Source of the DNA: Rhabditoides inermis | Taxonomy: Eukaryota; Nematoda; Chromadorea; Rhabditida; Rhabditidae | Reading direction: 5' to 3' | Length of the DNA: 64,000 nt | Assembly (NCBI GenBank): GCA_963966185.1 | Contig: CAWZYM010000482.1 | Span: 1 to 64,000, forward strand | In this document: piece after piece, positions 11,898 to 23,894 of the stretch | How the letters are laid out: each line of letters starts with the position of its first letter | How positions within the stretch are numbered: position 1 is the first letter of the stretch | The notes under the pieces: generated by a model | The model's database searches: none | What the model was told of the DNA's origin: nothing | The model's input: the letters and a program-made list of their open reading frames with translations, nothing else | Translations under genes and position numbers: made by a program

Positions 11898-14654
11898 CCC
11901 CTTTCTTTTTCTCTCCCTTCTCTACTTTTCTCTCACTCTCTCTCTCTTTTCTTTTTCTTCTTCTTCTTACCCTCTTTTTACCCTCTCTCCCTCTCTCAAC
12001 TCAAAACAATACTCTCTAACGAAGATATGAAAGTTCTTTCAATAAAACTCAGTTACAACATGCTTCGCAGGTTTCTGATGATGTGATGTCGTGTTGTGCA
12101 AACTGACAGAAATCCTCTCATTTTCGAATCCTCACAGGTCCGTGTTCTTGATGCTGTTCCCGAATGGCACCGTGATGGTCAACTACCGCGTGCGCGTCAA
12201 GGGCCCCTGCCAGCTGGAGCTCAGCAACTTCCCGTCAGTTGCCTTCTGATAGGTTGTACATTATAGAGTACATGCCTGTTTGGTATGTAAACCACTTGAT
12301 CCGTGAGGAAAGACAACACCTGTTTCGGTCTAATATCAGGCATGTGCTTGATGGTGCAGTGGTAGTGCTGAAGATTCGTGTCCCCGCGACCCGCGGGTTC
12401 GACTCCCGCCATGGGTAAATGCTTTTGCGAAAAACATTCTGATTATGAGATTGTAAAATCGGCGCCGGGCCGATTTACAACGATGTCTGATCGTTGGCCA
12501 CGCTTTCTTTGTAAAATCGGCGGTGAGCCGATATTACAAGGATTTCTGGACCGCTGCCTTACTGACAAGGTCGGCACTGGAGATAATCTGACACTCATTG
12601 TAAAATAGTTCTGTTTAATTTTTCATGTTCAAATTTACAGCGTAGTTTTGACCCTGTTTCCAAATTCTATTCTTTTTTGCAGCGGGACTCATTTTTTCGA
12701 AACTGTCTCATTTTTTACAAATTTGAGCGTAAATAAGGCTGATCAATAATAAATGTACATATTTACGAAAAAAGCAATTGAACCTGACTTATATGTATCT
12801 GCATTCCTTCAGTAGCATCAGTAGTATCAGTAGTATCTTCAGTAGTATCTTCAGTTTACTTTTTTTTGCTTCAGACTCTGTTTGTTTGAAGCGTTAATTA
12901 ATTATGGAATGATGAGCATATGATGATCTGATGGGAAAAATATGAGAGCGAGTGGATCGGAAGAATTCACCGGTGTACTTTCTGTAATCGCGTCTATCGT
13001 CAATCGTTGACAAAAAAGTGAGAACCGTGACACCTTTCGGTTATACTCATTCAAACGTGGCAATACTTAATGTTTTGCTATCGAGCTATTGCGTGATTGT
13101 TTTGCGGTAGCAGCGAGATAATTTCTCGGAATCATTTAGCTTGTTGACGTTCTCGGTACTTTCACTCGCGATCGTTCACAAGCGAACCGCTTATCATTTC
13201 CCGCGACCAAGCACCACAGGAAATAAGAAAAGTGCATTAGCATACTTGTTCGCCTATAAATAGGTATCACACTCACACATGTGCACGTATAGTGTATAGT
13301 GGTCAACAACACTCTAAAATAGGCGATGATATTTATCTGTTCTACAAGTGACACGCAAATGGAAAACGCTGAAACAGTACAAAGATGATAACATTACATA
13401 CCACGAACATACGTACAAGCCTCGGAAAACATCAGATCACAGGAAGTGATTGGCAGTTGTGTATTCGCAGGCTGGACGTGCAGCAGTGCTCTCTCGTCTA
13501 CGAGTCGTTCAACTACAACAACCAGGAGGTGGAGATGGCGTGGATAGCCGGAGACAACCCGGTGCAGGCGAGTACGGCTGACAAACACTCGCACACTCAT
13601 CATTCAATGAGGAAACGAATAGAGGTGGCCATCGAAAGCGCGCAGTGAGTGACATTACAGTAGTGTTCCAGCACAGAAGAGCAGTCGTGTGTTCTTAAAT
13701 GTTCTAATGTCCTCAGTTCAGAACAAGGTCAATCTGTAGAGTAGACAGTTTCAAGTTGGGTGTAAATGTTTTCACGTTCACAAATAATCTATGGCACAAG
13801 TGTGTTTTTTTTTTGCTGTTCGGTTTATGCGTTTATGACTTGCTTTCAGGTGATGCAACCGATCGTGCTGCCGGACTTTGACCTAGTCAACATAACTGCC
13901 TATATTCTACATGAGGTAAGATGTTCAAAGCATTTGTACCCAAACAGTTAAAGTGTATTTCTCATCTTATGATTTTGTAATTTCTTATTCCAGCCCTATC
14001 CAGCAGGAATGTGGGACGAGTTGCACATGAAACTCACTTTTGAAAGAAGGTGCAAACCGTGTTTTTTTTTTAACTTTTACATTTGTTTCTAGTACACATT
14101 GTTTTCAGATACGTTTGGTATTTTATGCAAGCCTACCTCCCTACCTATCTGACTATCTGCATCAGGTAAGTCCTATCTGTATCTCGCGTTCAAATGTTTT
14201 ACCTTGCCTCTGAACTATAATGCAATCTTACGTATCGACAGATTTGATTGTGTGCATTTCTAGCTGGATTTCATTCGCTCTGGGATCGAAAGCAATGCCC
14301 GCAAGGTGAGAGACATGAGAATTAAGAAAGACGGAAAAAGAAGAAAACACATTTCAGTGCGCGAGAGAAGAATAAACAAAAAAAATGTTTTTTTACCGAT
14401 GTCGAGTCAGAAAGTGATACAAAAAGAACTTATGCGAAAGTCGTTCACGATAAAAGTGACAATCGCAAAACTCTAAAAAAAAATCGAATGTTCCAGAACG
14501 ATGCTCGGCGTGAACGCTCTTTTGGCGATGATCTTTCAGTTTGGAAACATCATGCGCAATCTGCCAAGAGTGTCTTACATCAAAGCGATTGGTGAGTGGT
14601 AAAAAATACGAAAGTTTTGAGAGAGGGAGAGGGAGAGGAAGAGGAAGAGGATGA

Positions 14655-14698
<44 letters not shown>

Positions 14699-16419
14699 CA
14701 GTTTACGATTATTGCAGACGTTTGGATGCTTGTCTCGATGACTTTCATTTTCCTGTCTCTGTTAGAGCTTGCGATTGTCGGGTATATGGTGAGTGTTTTT
14801 AATCGAACATTTTATATGTGACTGTTTTTGTCTTCAAAAACACTGCATGTGTTCGCGTTGTACCCTCGAACGTAAAAGACATATGATAATGAGAAGTGTT
14901 GTTTAGTTACAACAACTCAAAATCAATCAATAATTTAGGTGAAAGAAGCTGAAAACGGTCCCAAGAAGCCCAAGGCAACAGTGCAGGTCAAGAAGACAAA
15001 GGTATGCCCACTCTGAACGCTCTTCCATCAAAATGCAACATTGCAATACGTTTCCTTTTTCATACTACACATGTTTATCATGTTGAGCTATCTTTGACCC
15101 TTCATTTCCAAATTTCGAAGATGTATAGGGGCTAGGATTTTATCATTCACGCAACGGTTAAAGGGAGTGTACACTCTGAATTCCGAAGTTGAGTTAGCAC
15201 AGGGATGTGAAAATATGTTGAAAACGACTCAGTTTTGTCAATACAACTATTTGCTGAAAATGTCTGCAAGTTGGTGAAAATTGAGCGCAAAATGTTTCAA
15301 AATGCAGAAATTCCAATTGGTGCCAATTTTCAATGTTCAACAGAATTTTTCACCGACTTATAGGTATCTCCGACACATATTTGCATTGACAAAAGTACAT
15401 CATTTTCAACATATTTTCGCATCCCGGTGCTAACTCAACTTCGAAATTCAGAGTGTACACTCCCTTTAATTCTAATGTTAGTATGATGAGCTGCATTGAT
15501 ACACTAGTTGTTGTTGTTTTTTTCTTTCTTTAAAATCTATTCATTCAGCCCGAGTCTCTAGAGTCATCGCCGCGCGGGCTGTGTCTCTACGAGAGAAGGT
15601 GGGTTGATACTGTTGCTGATAACGAGACACACGTAGTACGTGTAGTGTCAGATACAGAATCAGAACGTCTTGAAAGTAGCATTACAGCGATTGTCAATGT
15701 TACGGTAAGGTTACGGTAAAGTACAGTAATACAACGTCTGCTGCAAGTTCCAGTATCACGGATTCGGTAGTCCCGTGGAGAAACATACCACTAAACAGAA
15801 TCAAGTGGCACAAAGAGAAAACGACAATAGCCAATACGCACCTGCGCCAGAGCGATAGTGTTTGATCTATCTCGCTTGCAGTTCAGAAAAAAACGGTGCT
15901 TTCACCGTCTGCCTCACTTGTTTTGCGCTATAACCGAGAGCTGACTCACCGTCTTCCTCTGATCTACCCCACCGTGCGCAACTTATTGCGAGCATAAAAC
16001 TTTATACAATATTATAGTTGAGGTGTTTTTTCCCGCTTTTTGAAGATTGTCATTGAGTCGAAAAGTCTTTTTATAGTGTGCGTTGCAGGTTTATGTTCCC
16101 GGCGGGCGATGGTTGGATGGGCGGCGGGGACGGGAGCCGGGGCAGCGAGTGGACGCCGGACAGGATAGACGCCCTCTCCAGCAAGGCCTTCCCACTGTGC
16201 TTCATCGTCTTCAACGTGCGTGTCCCAGCATTCTAGCACGCTGATCTAAAGATCGTTGTGTTTTATCGTTTTCAATATTATTGGTTGATGTGAGTGTTTT
16301 GCCACGGGAGGAACACAAATTGATGACGACTTTCAATTTTCAAGGACTTCTTTCAGATCATTTACTGGGCGTACTACTCGCAGCGCAAACGCGTCATCAC
16401 ACAGGAGATGTTCGGATAG
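10498..16419 (+). CDS. lgc-46: Cys-loop ligand-gated chloride channel, LGC-46-like
   Basis: Seventeen exons join in phase to 437 aa: 10498-10595, 10764-10846, 11281-11360, 11453-11521, 11736-11836, 12138-12233, 13471-13567, 13850-13915, 13994-14049, 14109-14165, 14264-14305, 14497-14591, 14718-14788, 14939-15001, 15549-15598, 16089-16215, 16357-16419. The product has a signal peptide, an extracellular ligand-binding domain with a Cys-loop of 13 residues between cysteines ([17 protein letters not shown]), four membrane segments and a short M3-M4 loop. The M2 entrance reads MPAR, the Pro-Ala-Arg signature of anion-selective channels, followed by [19 protein letters not shown]. The segment [15 protein letters not shown] is characteristic of the acetylcholine-gated chloride channel group; C. 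elegans LGC-46 acts presynaptically. Intron 7 appears to use a GC donor. The family is secure; exact orthology is inferred. Confidence 0.9.
12345..12418 (+). pseudogene. tRNA-like sequence in lgc-46-like intron 6
   Basis: Box A (TGGTGCAGTGG, 12352-12362) and box B (GGTTCGACTCC, 12396-12406) are both good matches to tRNA internal promoters, and the T arm GCGGG/CCCGC pairs fully. The bases flanking the arms do not form a seven-pair acceptor stem, so this is a tRNA relic or tRNA-derived SINE head rather than a functional tRNA. Confidence 0.55.
15162..15465. mobile_element. Palindromic MITE flanked by TTAA, copy A
   Basis: A near-palindromic element of about 304 bp begins AGGGAGTGTACACTCTGAAT and ends with its complement. 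It is bounded by TTAA at 15158-15161 and 15466-15469. A second copy lies at 17215-17522. TTAA duplications with AGGG-type ends suggest a piggyBac-like MITE. It is inserted in intron 14 of the lgc-46-like gene. Confidence 0.85.
15842..16005. repeat. 165-bp interspersed repeat, copy 1
   Basis: This block starts TGCGCCAGAGCGATAG and ends near GCGAGCATAAAACTTTATA. It is clearly related over its whole length to 28242-28402 and 37571-37734. This copy is the most diverged. It lies in intron 15 of the lgc-46-like gene. No coding capacity or tRNA-type promoter is apparent. Confidence 0.85.
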
Positions 16420-16559
16420 GAGATGATGGAGGGAGAAACACTTGTCTCTACTACAGAGAACCAGCGGCATGAACCTTTCCTTCGATGAAAACAGTGTGTA
16501 GGGTATTCTGTGTTGACAATGATCTCTCTTGTGTGTATGTAAAAAAAAAGTGAACTGTG

Positions 16560-16565
16560 AATAAA
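16560..16565 (+). terminator. AATAAA poly(A) signal of lgc-46-like gene
   Basis: AATAAA lies 141 bases past the stop codon of the channel gene, on the coding strand, with no closer candidate. Confidence 0.6.
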
Positions 16566-17214
16566 TTTTTCCAGTTTTTTTTTCTTTATGTTTGACAACC
16601 AGGAAAAAAATCGATAAGAAGGGAGGAGTGAGAGGAAAAAGTGGAGAGAGAGAGAGAGAAAAGAACTTGTTCACTTGAACTTGTTCATCGTCCGATTGAA
16701 TTTTTGATCTACGACAAAAAAAACGTATTTGATTATTTTACTACGATTCCTGACAACAAATATGCAACAACTGACTTTGCCCAATGTCTACTGACCGGGT
16801 GACCTAGTAGTCGATGACCTGTTTTTATGTTAATGCGCTTGCGCTCTCGTTTCGCGCGCTATTTCACTACCCTCACTTTTTGGCGTTGACACAGCTAGGT
16901 TACGATCAACGACAGCACATACTGTAAGTTCGTTGCAGAGGCAATAATTTCAGAAGAGGCAATAATGCAGAGGCAATAATTTTTTTTTCGATCTGGTGCA
17001 AGTTTGTCCCCGGTGATCATTCTTAAAGGTACACTGGCGACTTATTTTTGACTCGGAATGCTTGAAAGAATCATATTAACCTAAATCTGAATCGATTTGT
17101 GAGAAAGAACAACGATTGTCCGTTGCTTTTAAGTGTTGTAACTCGCTGTTGCAACATTTTTTTTCAAACTCAAAATTGGTCCCGTCACGACTTCCATTCC
17201 GTTGAACTCTTTAA

Positions 17215-17522
17215 AGGGAGTGTACACTCTGAATTTCGAAGTTGAGTTAGCACCGGGATGTGAAAATATGTTGAAAATGATGTACTTTTGTCATTGCAAC
17301 TATGTGTCGGAGATACCTATAAGTCGATGAAAAATTCTGTTGAACATTGAAAATTGGCACCAATTGGCACCAATTTCTGCATTTTGATACATTTTGCGCT
17401 CAATTTTCACCAACTTGCAGACATTTTCAGCAAATAGTTGTATTGACAAAACTGAGTCGTTTTCAACATATTTTCACATCCCGGTGCTAACTCAACTTCG
17501 GAAATCAGAGTGTACACTCCCT
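17215..17522. mobile_element. Palindromic MITE flanked by TTAA, copy B
   Basis: This is the same family as 15162-15465, about 308 bp, bounded by TTAA at 17211-17214 and 17523-17526. It interrupts the left arm of the fold-back element, whose uninterrupted right arm shows the pre-insertion sequence; it is therefore the younger of the two insertions. Confidence 0.85.
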
Positions 17523-17692
17523 TTAATACTGCAGAAATGGCGAGAGAAGACATAACCTCAGATGAAAGAAGCCCGCTCACTTACTATATGGCTCTATAAA
17601 TAGTTCGGTTGCAAGCTTTAGAGGCACAGCGGCGACTTAATTCTGCAACCAGCTCTCTTGAACCCGTGTTACCACGCATACAAAGCAGTTGC

Positions 17693-17768
17693 CGAAAACA
17701 GGACTCGAATCGGCGAGTTCAGCGCCATAACGGCGCACACGCGCATTGAGCCACACAGTGAGTGAAGG
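17693..17768 (-). pseudogene. tRNA-like sequence in fold-back loop
   Basis: On the minus strand the box A-like TGGCTCAATGCG is followed by the box B-like GATTCGAGTCC and a TTTT run. The two boxes are spaced as in a tRNA, but stems are imperfect. It sits in the unpaired centre of the fold-back element, so it may be part of that element. Confidence 0.45.
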
Positions 17769-18003
17769 GGCTTCTTTCATCTGAGGTTATGTCTTTTCTC
17801 GCCATTTCTGCAGTTGTGAAGAGTTCAACGGAATGGAAGTCGTGGCGGGACCAATTTTGAGTTTGAAAAAATGTTGCAACAGCGAGTTGCAACATTTGAA
17901 AAGAACGGATAATCGTTGTTCTTTCTCACAAATCGATTAAGATTCAGGTTAATATGATTCTTTCAAACATTTCGAGTCAAAAATAGGTCGCCAGTGTACC
18001 TTT

Positions 18004-20219
18004 GAGTAGTAGGTTACGGTAGCACTCAACTGTTCTCTCATAGTTTCAAAAAGTTTCGGCATGCTGCAAGGGCTTGCAGCATGATGGAAAACAAAACTTG
18101 TGCTTCAAGTAATCTCTGTCATTGCACAATGCATCATAATAAGTTATATTGAATAGTGCCTTCAAAATTGTCTCAAACTTTTTATTTTATTTGCAGATGT
18201 TGTGGCAAATCACAAAGTATATTACGTGTATACGTGTGATTCACAACGTTTCTTTTGCGTGCAAACAAACTATATAGATTACTTACAGTACTCTTCATCC
18301 GCGATGAGCCACTTCTGTGAAAGATCAACTTCAGTAGTTGAGTATATTCAGCACTGACTTCAGTTTTGACTTCAGTTTTTGATTTTAAATATATGACGGA
18401 ATCATCACAATACTTGATACTTATTTCCACAACAGCAACACTAGTTTCCAGATCAACTTGAGTGTTTGTGTAACATCTTTATGGCTTCTCTCCTCTGGCA
18501 AAAGGATGGCAGACTGCTTGGCAGACTGCCACGCCATGCTTTCTCTCTACTTGATTTCTTGAGGTTTGTTAGATAAGACACATGTGGAAAAGTAATAACG
18601 TTGTACGATTGCATTAGAGAATGTTCATAGATTACTTACATACGAGGCACTAGTATTGTGATGTGATTGCATTAAAGACTGTGTATTACATGCACAATGA
18701 TAGTTTAGAGCAAGCGGACAGTAGTGTTTCATTTTTTAACCTCTTGCGTAGAAACTGTTTACACCGGTAGATTTCGATTTCAAACTAAAGGACAATTTGC
18801 GTTATGTGTCATGTAGATTATAAGAACAGCTTTTGATTGCATACATCCTATAACACGTTGAAGCTGCATTCTTTGAATATCTGAACTTTCTGTATTCAAA
18901 GTTCTCTGTCTTTCTCTTTCAATTGCGATCTCGAACTATCTTTTTATCTCTGTGCACTATGATATATAATTTACATTCACAGTATTCACTTATCAAGAGT
19001 GAAAACTGTTAAGCTCTTTCTGATTTTTTTTTTGAAGTTTCTGACTTTATGTCAATCAACTATTGTTTGGTATTGGGCGTGAATAGGACTACTTATTATC
19101 TTATTAAAGATACAGGGGCCTATTCGCTCTGCCCTCCCCGCTCATCAGCCATTTTGCCCGTGGCACACTGCTCACTGCGCGAGGTGGCAGCGAATGACCT
19201 CTCACACAGGCGAGAGAGCACGCGAACAGAAGAGAGGCAGGCGGCGCAAGAGCAGAAATGACGGTGGCAGGAGTTCGAAATTTTGCGCTCAAGAGCGTGC
19301 GATGATCGATTCTGATCGCCACGTGCACGTAGAAAAACCGTTCAACTTGCATTCCAATGACTGTTTTGTCACTCATAAATGATTAGAAATTGTCAGAAAT
19401 AGGTCTCTGTAACTTTAAATAAAACTAGTGTGTAACCGGGTCTTGGACTATAACGACTGTGAGAACTACATACATAGATTATTTTGATCTTTTGTTTTAA
19501 AAGAAGAAGAATCAAATAACACAAATTAGTATGATAATACATCACGTCTTGTAATCACAGTTCACGATATGTATTTTTGATCTCACGCCTAAATGGATGT
19601 TTTGTGTTTTCGAAAACAGCTTTTTCCGGCAATATAATGTAGCCTTCTCAACTCGTTCACCGGATAGTCGTGTAGTCTTGCGCGTGTACATAATTTCACT
19701 TTAGCCTAGTTTCTCTACTGGACTCTACTTGGCCTATTCCTATTCTAGCAATCGATCATCCAACGTTGTGAAAGGTTCTGGCTCCATTACCTGGCGCCTC
19801 AAAGAGTCCACTTACTCATAACCTCATATGTCGCACAAAAGCTACAATAGCCCGGCGGGTCTTTGTTACCTTTTCACGGTTCCACTGACGTTCACTAGAA
19901 GACACTACTAAATAATTGTACTGTCAGTAAACTCGAGTTTCGTTCCACGAATGCATAAATACAAAAAAAGTCACGTGCCTTCGCATACGCTTCTTTTCAA
20001 ACCACCGTGCACTTTTAGGCGTTCAGTTTCCTTCTTCTATCTGGGCCTAATTAGTTTCTATACGTCTTCTTGTGCTTTCCTCAATGTCTCTTTCAGTAAG
20101 TCACCGTGCATACATTCCGTATCGTCAACGTATCAAACAATGCGCGTGCATTCAACTGTATCGACCTTTTTCGTTTCACAAAACAATAGAAGTTCACTAT
20201 AATCACGTTTCCAAACTAG
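18004..20219. other. Intergenic, no convincing gene
   Basis: I see no supported exon. 19120-19380 is GC-richer than its surroundings and shares a short block (GCGAACAGARGAGAGGCAG) with 42698-42716, hinting at an old shared repeat. The rest is AT-rich. Confidence 0.55.
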
Positions 20220-20400
20220 TGCTTTCTCGCCCACAATAGGTTTGTAGAAGTGACACCGGTCGGAAATCGACTGGTTCCTGGCTTGTAGTATTTGCAATCG
20301 CACTCTCCCCAAAGCCCGTAGTACACACTGCACGTCTCGCACTCTAGTCACACCAGCGTACGTGCAATAGGCACAGTGTGCTGGACACTTGATTGAATTC
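20220..20400 (-). pseudogene. Cysteine-rich (furin/EGF-receptor-like repeat) fragment, frameshifted
   Basis: On the minus strand one frame reads KCPAHCAYCTYAGVTRV and an adjacent frame continues CETCSVYYGLWGECDCKYYK. Read together the cysteine spacing (C-x3-C-x2-C ... C-x2-C ... C-x-C, with a Gly before the last pair) resembles a furin-like or growth-factor-receptor cysteine repeat. The frame change, and the lack of a signal peptide or clear splice sites, suggest a broken copy. It could also be chance; only about 120 bases carry the pattern. Confidence 0.3.
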
Positions 20401-20570
20401 AAATCTTTTCGAGCTACTATGAAAAGCCTCTCTTCACACAGCAGACGCACCTCTTCTCAAAAACAACCGGAAATGATGTTTCATGTGTTACGCGCTTGTT
20501 GCATATATATATACATGTTTTTATGATACAATTTAGTTTTGATTGATGGTATTCTTTTTGGTTTCATGGC

Positions 20571-20580
20571 TTCCTTTTAG
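20571..20580 (+). promoter_or_regulatory. Probable trans-splice acceptor before Srt gene
   Basis: CTTCCTTTTAG ends at 20580, three bases before the ATG at 20584. It is a strong pyrimidine-plus-AG acceptor with no upstream coding exon, as expected for spliced-leader addition. Confidence 0.5.
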
Positions 20581-20583
20581 ACT

Positions 20584-22404
20584 ATGGCTAGACTCGAGAA
20601 TCTGACCGACTCTGGCTATTTGACTGTCGGGATCGTATACCTCGTTCTGTCCATGGTAATGCTGAGCTTTCACGGGATCATGATCTATGTGAGTTTGCTT
20701 CTCACAAAGAACATAAAAGTATGAATACGTCTGCAGATGTTGTATGCTGCACGCCAGAAGTGGCATGTAAGCGTATACATCATGCTGGCGATTTCATTCA
20801 TGGACGTCGTACAGCTCATCTTTCACGGATTCATAGCTTTTTACATGATCGTACGTAACATGACGACGTTCACATTTCTGGTACGCCATCAGCATTGTAG
20901 TCAAGTGAAACGAACTTAGAACGAACTGCTTTTAGACGCCTCTTTTCTCGTCGGCCTGGCTTGGAATGATCGTGCTGTCGACTCACTTGACTATACACCA
21001 GTTCGTCTATACGCTATGCGCAAAGAAACCCGCTTTCAAGCTAACGATTGAGGCAAAATCGAAGGTATTGTTTTATTCCGAGTTTAGCGAGTTTATCGAG
21101 TTCCAGTATATCCTCTTATTGGAACTTTGCATCATTCTTACTCACGCGAGCCTTCTGTTTTATACGGGAGCTGGGATGTCGGTCAATATCAAACAGATGA
21201 CGTACGAGTAACTTCACTCAGTTCGATTATGTTATAACGCATATGTGTTTTGAACTTTGAGTTGAAGAGTGACCCCGGTTTAGGACACAATGGACATGAG
21301 AAGAAAAACAAACAAACAAACACACCTGAATGAAAGTTAGTTGCCGACGTGGGTTAGCGATGTACCACGCTCAGTCCACTTTTTTTCTCTTTTCAACTGA
21401 ACACAAACTGACAACGATACAACGCTGAATATAACTTTCCGAAAAAAAAATGCGCGAGCCATACACATACACAGCCATACTGAGCTCGGCAGGCAGAAAG
21501 ATTCTCTACTACATAATTAATCGATCAACTCGCAGATACGACGAGAACTGGGGTAGCTGGTTCCTGTGGATCGATCGAGCGAGCAACTACGTCGGCTCGC
21601 TAGGCTGCCTGCCGTTCAGCCTCGCCATAGTCATCGTGGTCAAGTGGAATGTGAGTGTTCTATTCCGATTCCAAAAGTCGGCAAAACTCTCTGCACATGT
21701 TTCGAGTCTTTCAAAGAAAATGCTTCACGACCAGTTGACTGTTTTATTAAAGAGTACCGTTTATAGTCGAGTACATTCGAAGAGTACAGTTGTTTGATTG
21801 TTGTTTGTTTATCAACCTGTCCTTACCATGGATGGGCGTGAACATCGCGAAGGGACCAGTTCCGGATGCGAAGAGTACAGTCGAAGTTAAATGAACATCA
21901 TAGCTGCTCTACGTTTCAGAAGTACGTGCCGCGCGCAGTGGAGAAGAGCATCATTCTGCAGGTGCTCTCGTCGACCACTATCATGTGTGTCACTCTGTTC
22001 GTGTGGACGTATGAACGCGACTGGTTCGGAAACACGACACTAGGTAGGATCACGATACTTTTAGGCCCGATGTGGTGCGACAACGACTACTGAATATACG
22101 CTCCGCGAGCGATTCGCTTATGCGTTTGCTGTGGCACAGTGAGAGCAAATGTGCCGGGTTTTTTCTCTATACAGTTCATTGTATGATGAGTGCGTTCGTC
22201 AATGGTTCACTTCTGATCGTTCACAAACTATTCATGTAATTTCCAGAAGCTGCCATCAGTCAACTGCTGTGGCCTTTGTGGAACGGGATTCTAGCGGTAT
22301 CTTACGTCACTTTGAATAGGTACCTTTTCTCCGTTTTCAATCATCTGTTTGTTGTTCTCAGCTTGCGCTCGTCGGACGTCAAGAAAAGCGGCACGTCGAA
22401 ATAA
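20584..22404 (+). CDS. Serpentine chemoreceptor, class T (Srt)-like
   Basis: Seven exons join in phase to 279 aa: 20584-20688, 20737-20850, 20936-21201, 21536-21650, 21920-22043, 22247-22319, 22362-22404. About seven hydrophobic segments are visible. Segment 2 (YIMLAISFMDVVQLI) matches the Srt pattern of a Met-Phe-Leu stretch ending in D-x-x-Q/N-L; segment 6 follows SIILQVLSSTTIMCV; the last segment ends AVSYVTLNRSLRSS, the family's Y-L-T-L-N-R-x-I-R tail. Such receptors are nematode-specific G-protein-coupled chemoreceptors, usually in sensory neurons. The product is shorter than typical Srt proteins (about 330 aa). The exon 3 donor (ATGAC/GTACGA) is the least certain; the exon may be mispredicted there, or the gene may be decaying. 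The class assignment rests on motifs only. Confidence 0.7.
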
Positions 22405-22549
22405 CCAAATAACAAGACTACTCGTTGGCACAACTTTTGTATCACAAACCATTTAAAAATGTTGCTACTTGTCATATTTATGTCATACTACATTAAAAAA
22501 AGTATCAAGAGACAAGAGACAACTCGTAGTCAGTGTGATTAGAACTCTG

Positions 22550-22555
22550 AATAAA
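22550..22555 (+). terminator. AATAAA poly(A) signal, Srt gene
   Basis: AATAAA lies 146 bases past the Srt stop codon, in a plausible 3' UTR. Confidence 0.45.
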
Positions 22556-22767
22556 AAAATTCATTTGCATATTTGTGACGATCTCTAATAATGTATGCAA
22601 TAGAAAACATGTCAAGAATAGTAAACGTTGCAATAGTAATCGAGTGTTGAACTGAAGTTGTACGTGCCCATGGCGATTCAAAAATAATCATCACACCTTT
22701 GCAACGTTTTGAGTTTCTGTACTTCGCGTACTCTCGCCTCTGACTGAAACTAATGTGTTACTTACAT

Positions 22768-22768
<1 letters not shown>

Positions 22769-22818
<50 letters not shown>

Positions 22819-22835
22819 TTAATAATAATAATATA
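22769..22835. repeat. AAT triplet microsatellite
   Basis: About 66 bp of ATA/AAT repeats with a few interruptions, in the intergenic region after the Srt gene. Confidence 0.9.
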
Positions 22836-23890
22836 TATTTTCGTTGATACTATATAGAAGAACACAGGACAAACACATAAATAGAGTGAATACGGCAAGC
22901 GTGATTGGAAAATAAATAAACACAAAAATAGGATAAAACAGATAACACAGGTTCCCAAATGAGCAAATGAAGCCCGGCCCCAGGATGAGCAATGAGCGGT
23001 AATGGCAGAGCAGAAACAGCTTATGTAATTTTGATTAAATGTAGTATGTAGAGTAGAGCTCTGAAGTATTCAGATCACAGGATTTGTACTGTTTGATTCG
23101 GGTATAGTATCAACGAACCTCGTGTAGTTCGCCGCGTTTATGCAAGGTAGTTGGACTATGTGAAAAAAATAGTGTGATTGCTTTCGAGATTGCTTCATTG
23201 CATCTGTGTACTTTGCACTTCATATTTGTAGTTGCTGTAACATAGTATGCATACGTGTATGCATGAGTCAGTTCATGTAAATGACAGCTTTTTGCTTTTA
23301 TGCTTTATGAACGCAAGATACAAGGTAGTTAGATTACTCACTAGTTTTCTTGAGCCAATCGGTTCGTTCGATTACATTACATACGAGAAAAAACTGTAGC
23401 TGTTGTCGCAACAAAAGCTGTTCAGGTCAGATCATTATTCCGATAGTACATAATCGCAAAATACAAAGTCTAACATGTTCGAAAACTGTTTGATTCTCAC
23501 AAATACTGTGTGATATGACTTCTACTTTCTACTTTCTACTTGATTGACTTGGAGACTAGTTCAGCTTTTGCTATCAAGATATCATTCGCTGCAGTCTCGA
23601 ACTGCAGTCGCCCACGGGCCCTTGTAGACGTTTCTATCATAGCGCGATACAATACAATAGTTCATGAACGTAACAGTCGTTTTCCGAAAACTGCTTGGGT
23701 GATTATATATGCTGAATGCGACATATATAATTTGTACGGATGTGTGTTTGCTGTGTGAACACGATAACATTCTAGTAATTGCTGTCTACATCTGAGTTTC
23801 TTTCTCAGTTTATACTCTTTTAAAGAGTATGACAGCAATAATTAGACAACAACAAAGTGTGGATAAGTTTGAAGTAACAAGTTGAACAAA
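22836..23890. other. Intergenic, no convincing gene
   Basis: AT-rich sequence between the Srt gene and the retroelement. I see no exon, RNA gene or repeat that I can support. Confidence 0.55.
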
Positions 23891-23894
23891 ACCA

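Larger units (their letters stand above)
17027..18003. mobile_element. Fold-back element with nested MITE and tRNA-like centre
   Basis: The left end GGTACACTGGCGACTTATTT (17027) is matched at the right end by GGTCGCCAGTGTACC (to 18003). The arms continue as inverted copies through AACGATTGTCCGTT-type sequence, GACTTCCATTCCGTTGAACT, and CAGAAATGGCGAGAGAAGAC, up to about 17575 on the left and from about 17760 on the right. The left arm is interrupted by MITE copy B. The central loop carries a tRNA-like sequence. No protein is encoded. Target duplication is not clear. Confidence 0.8.
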
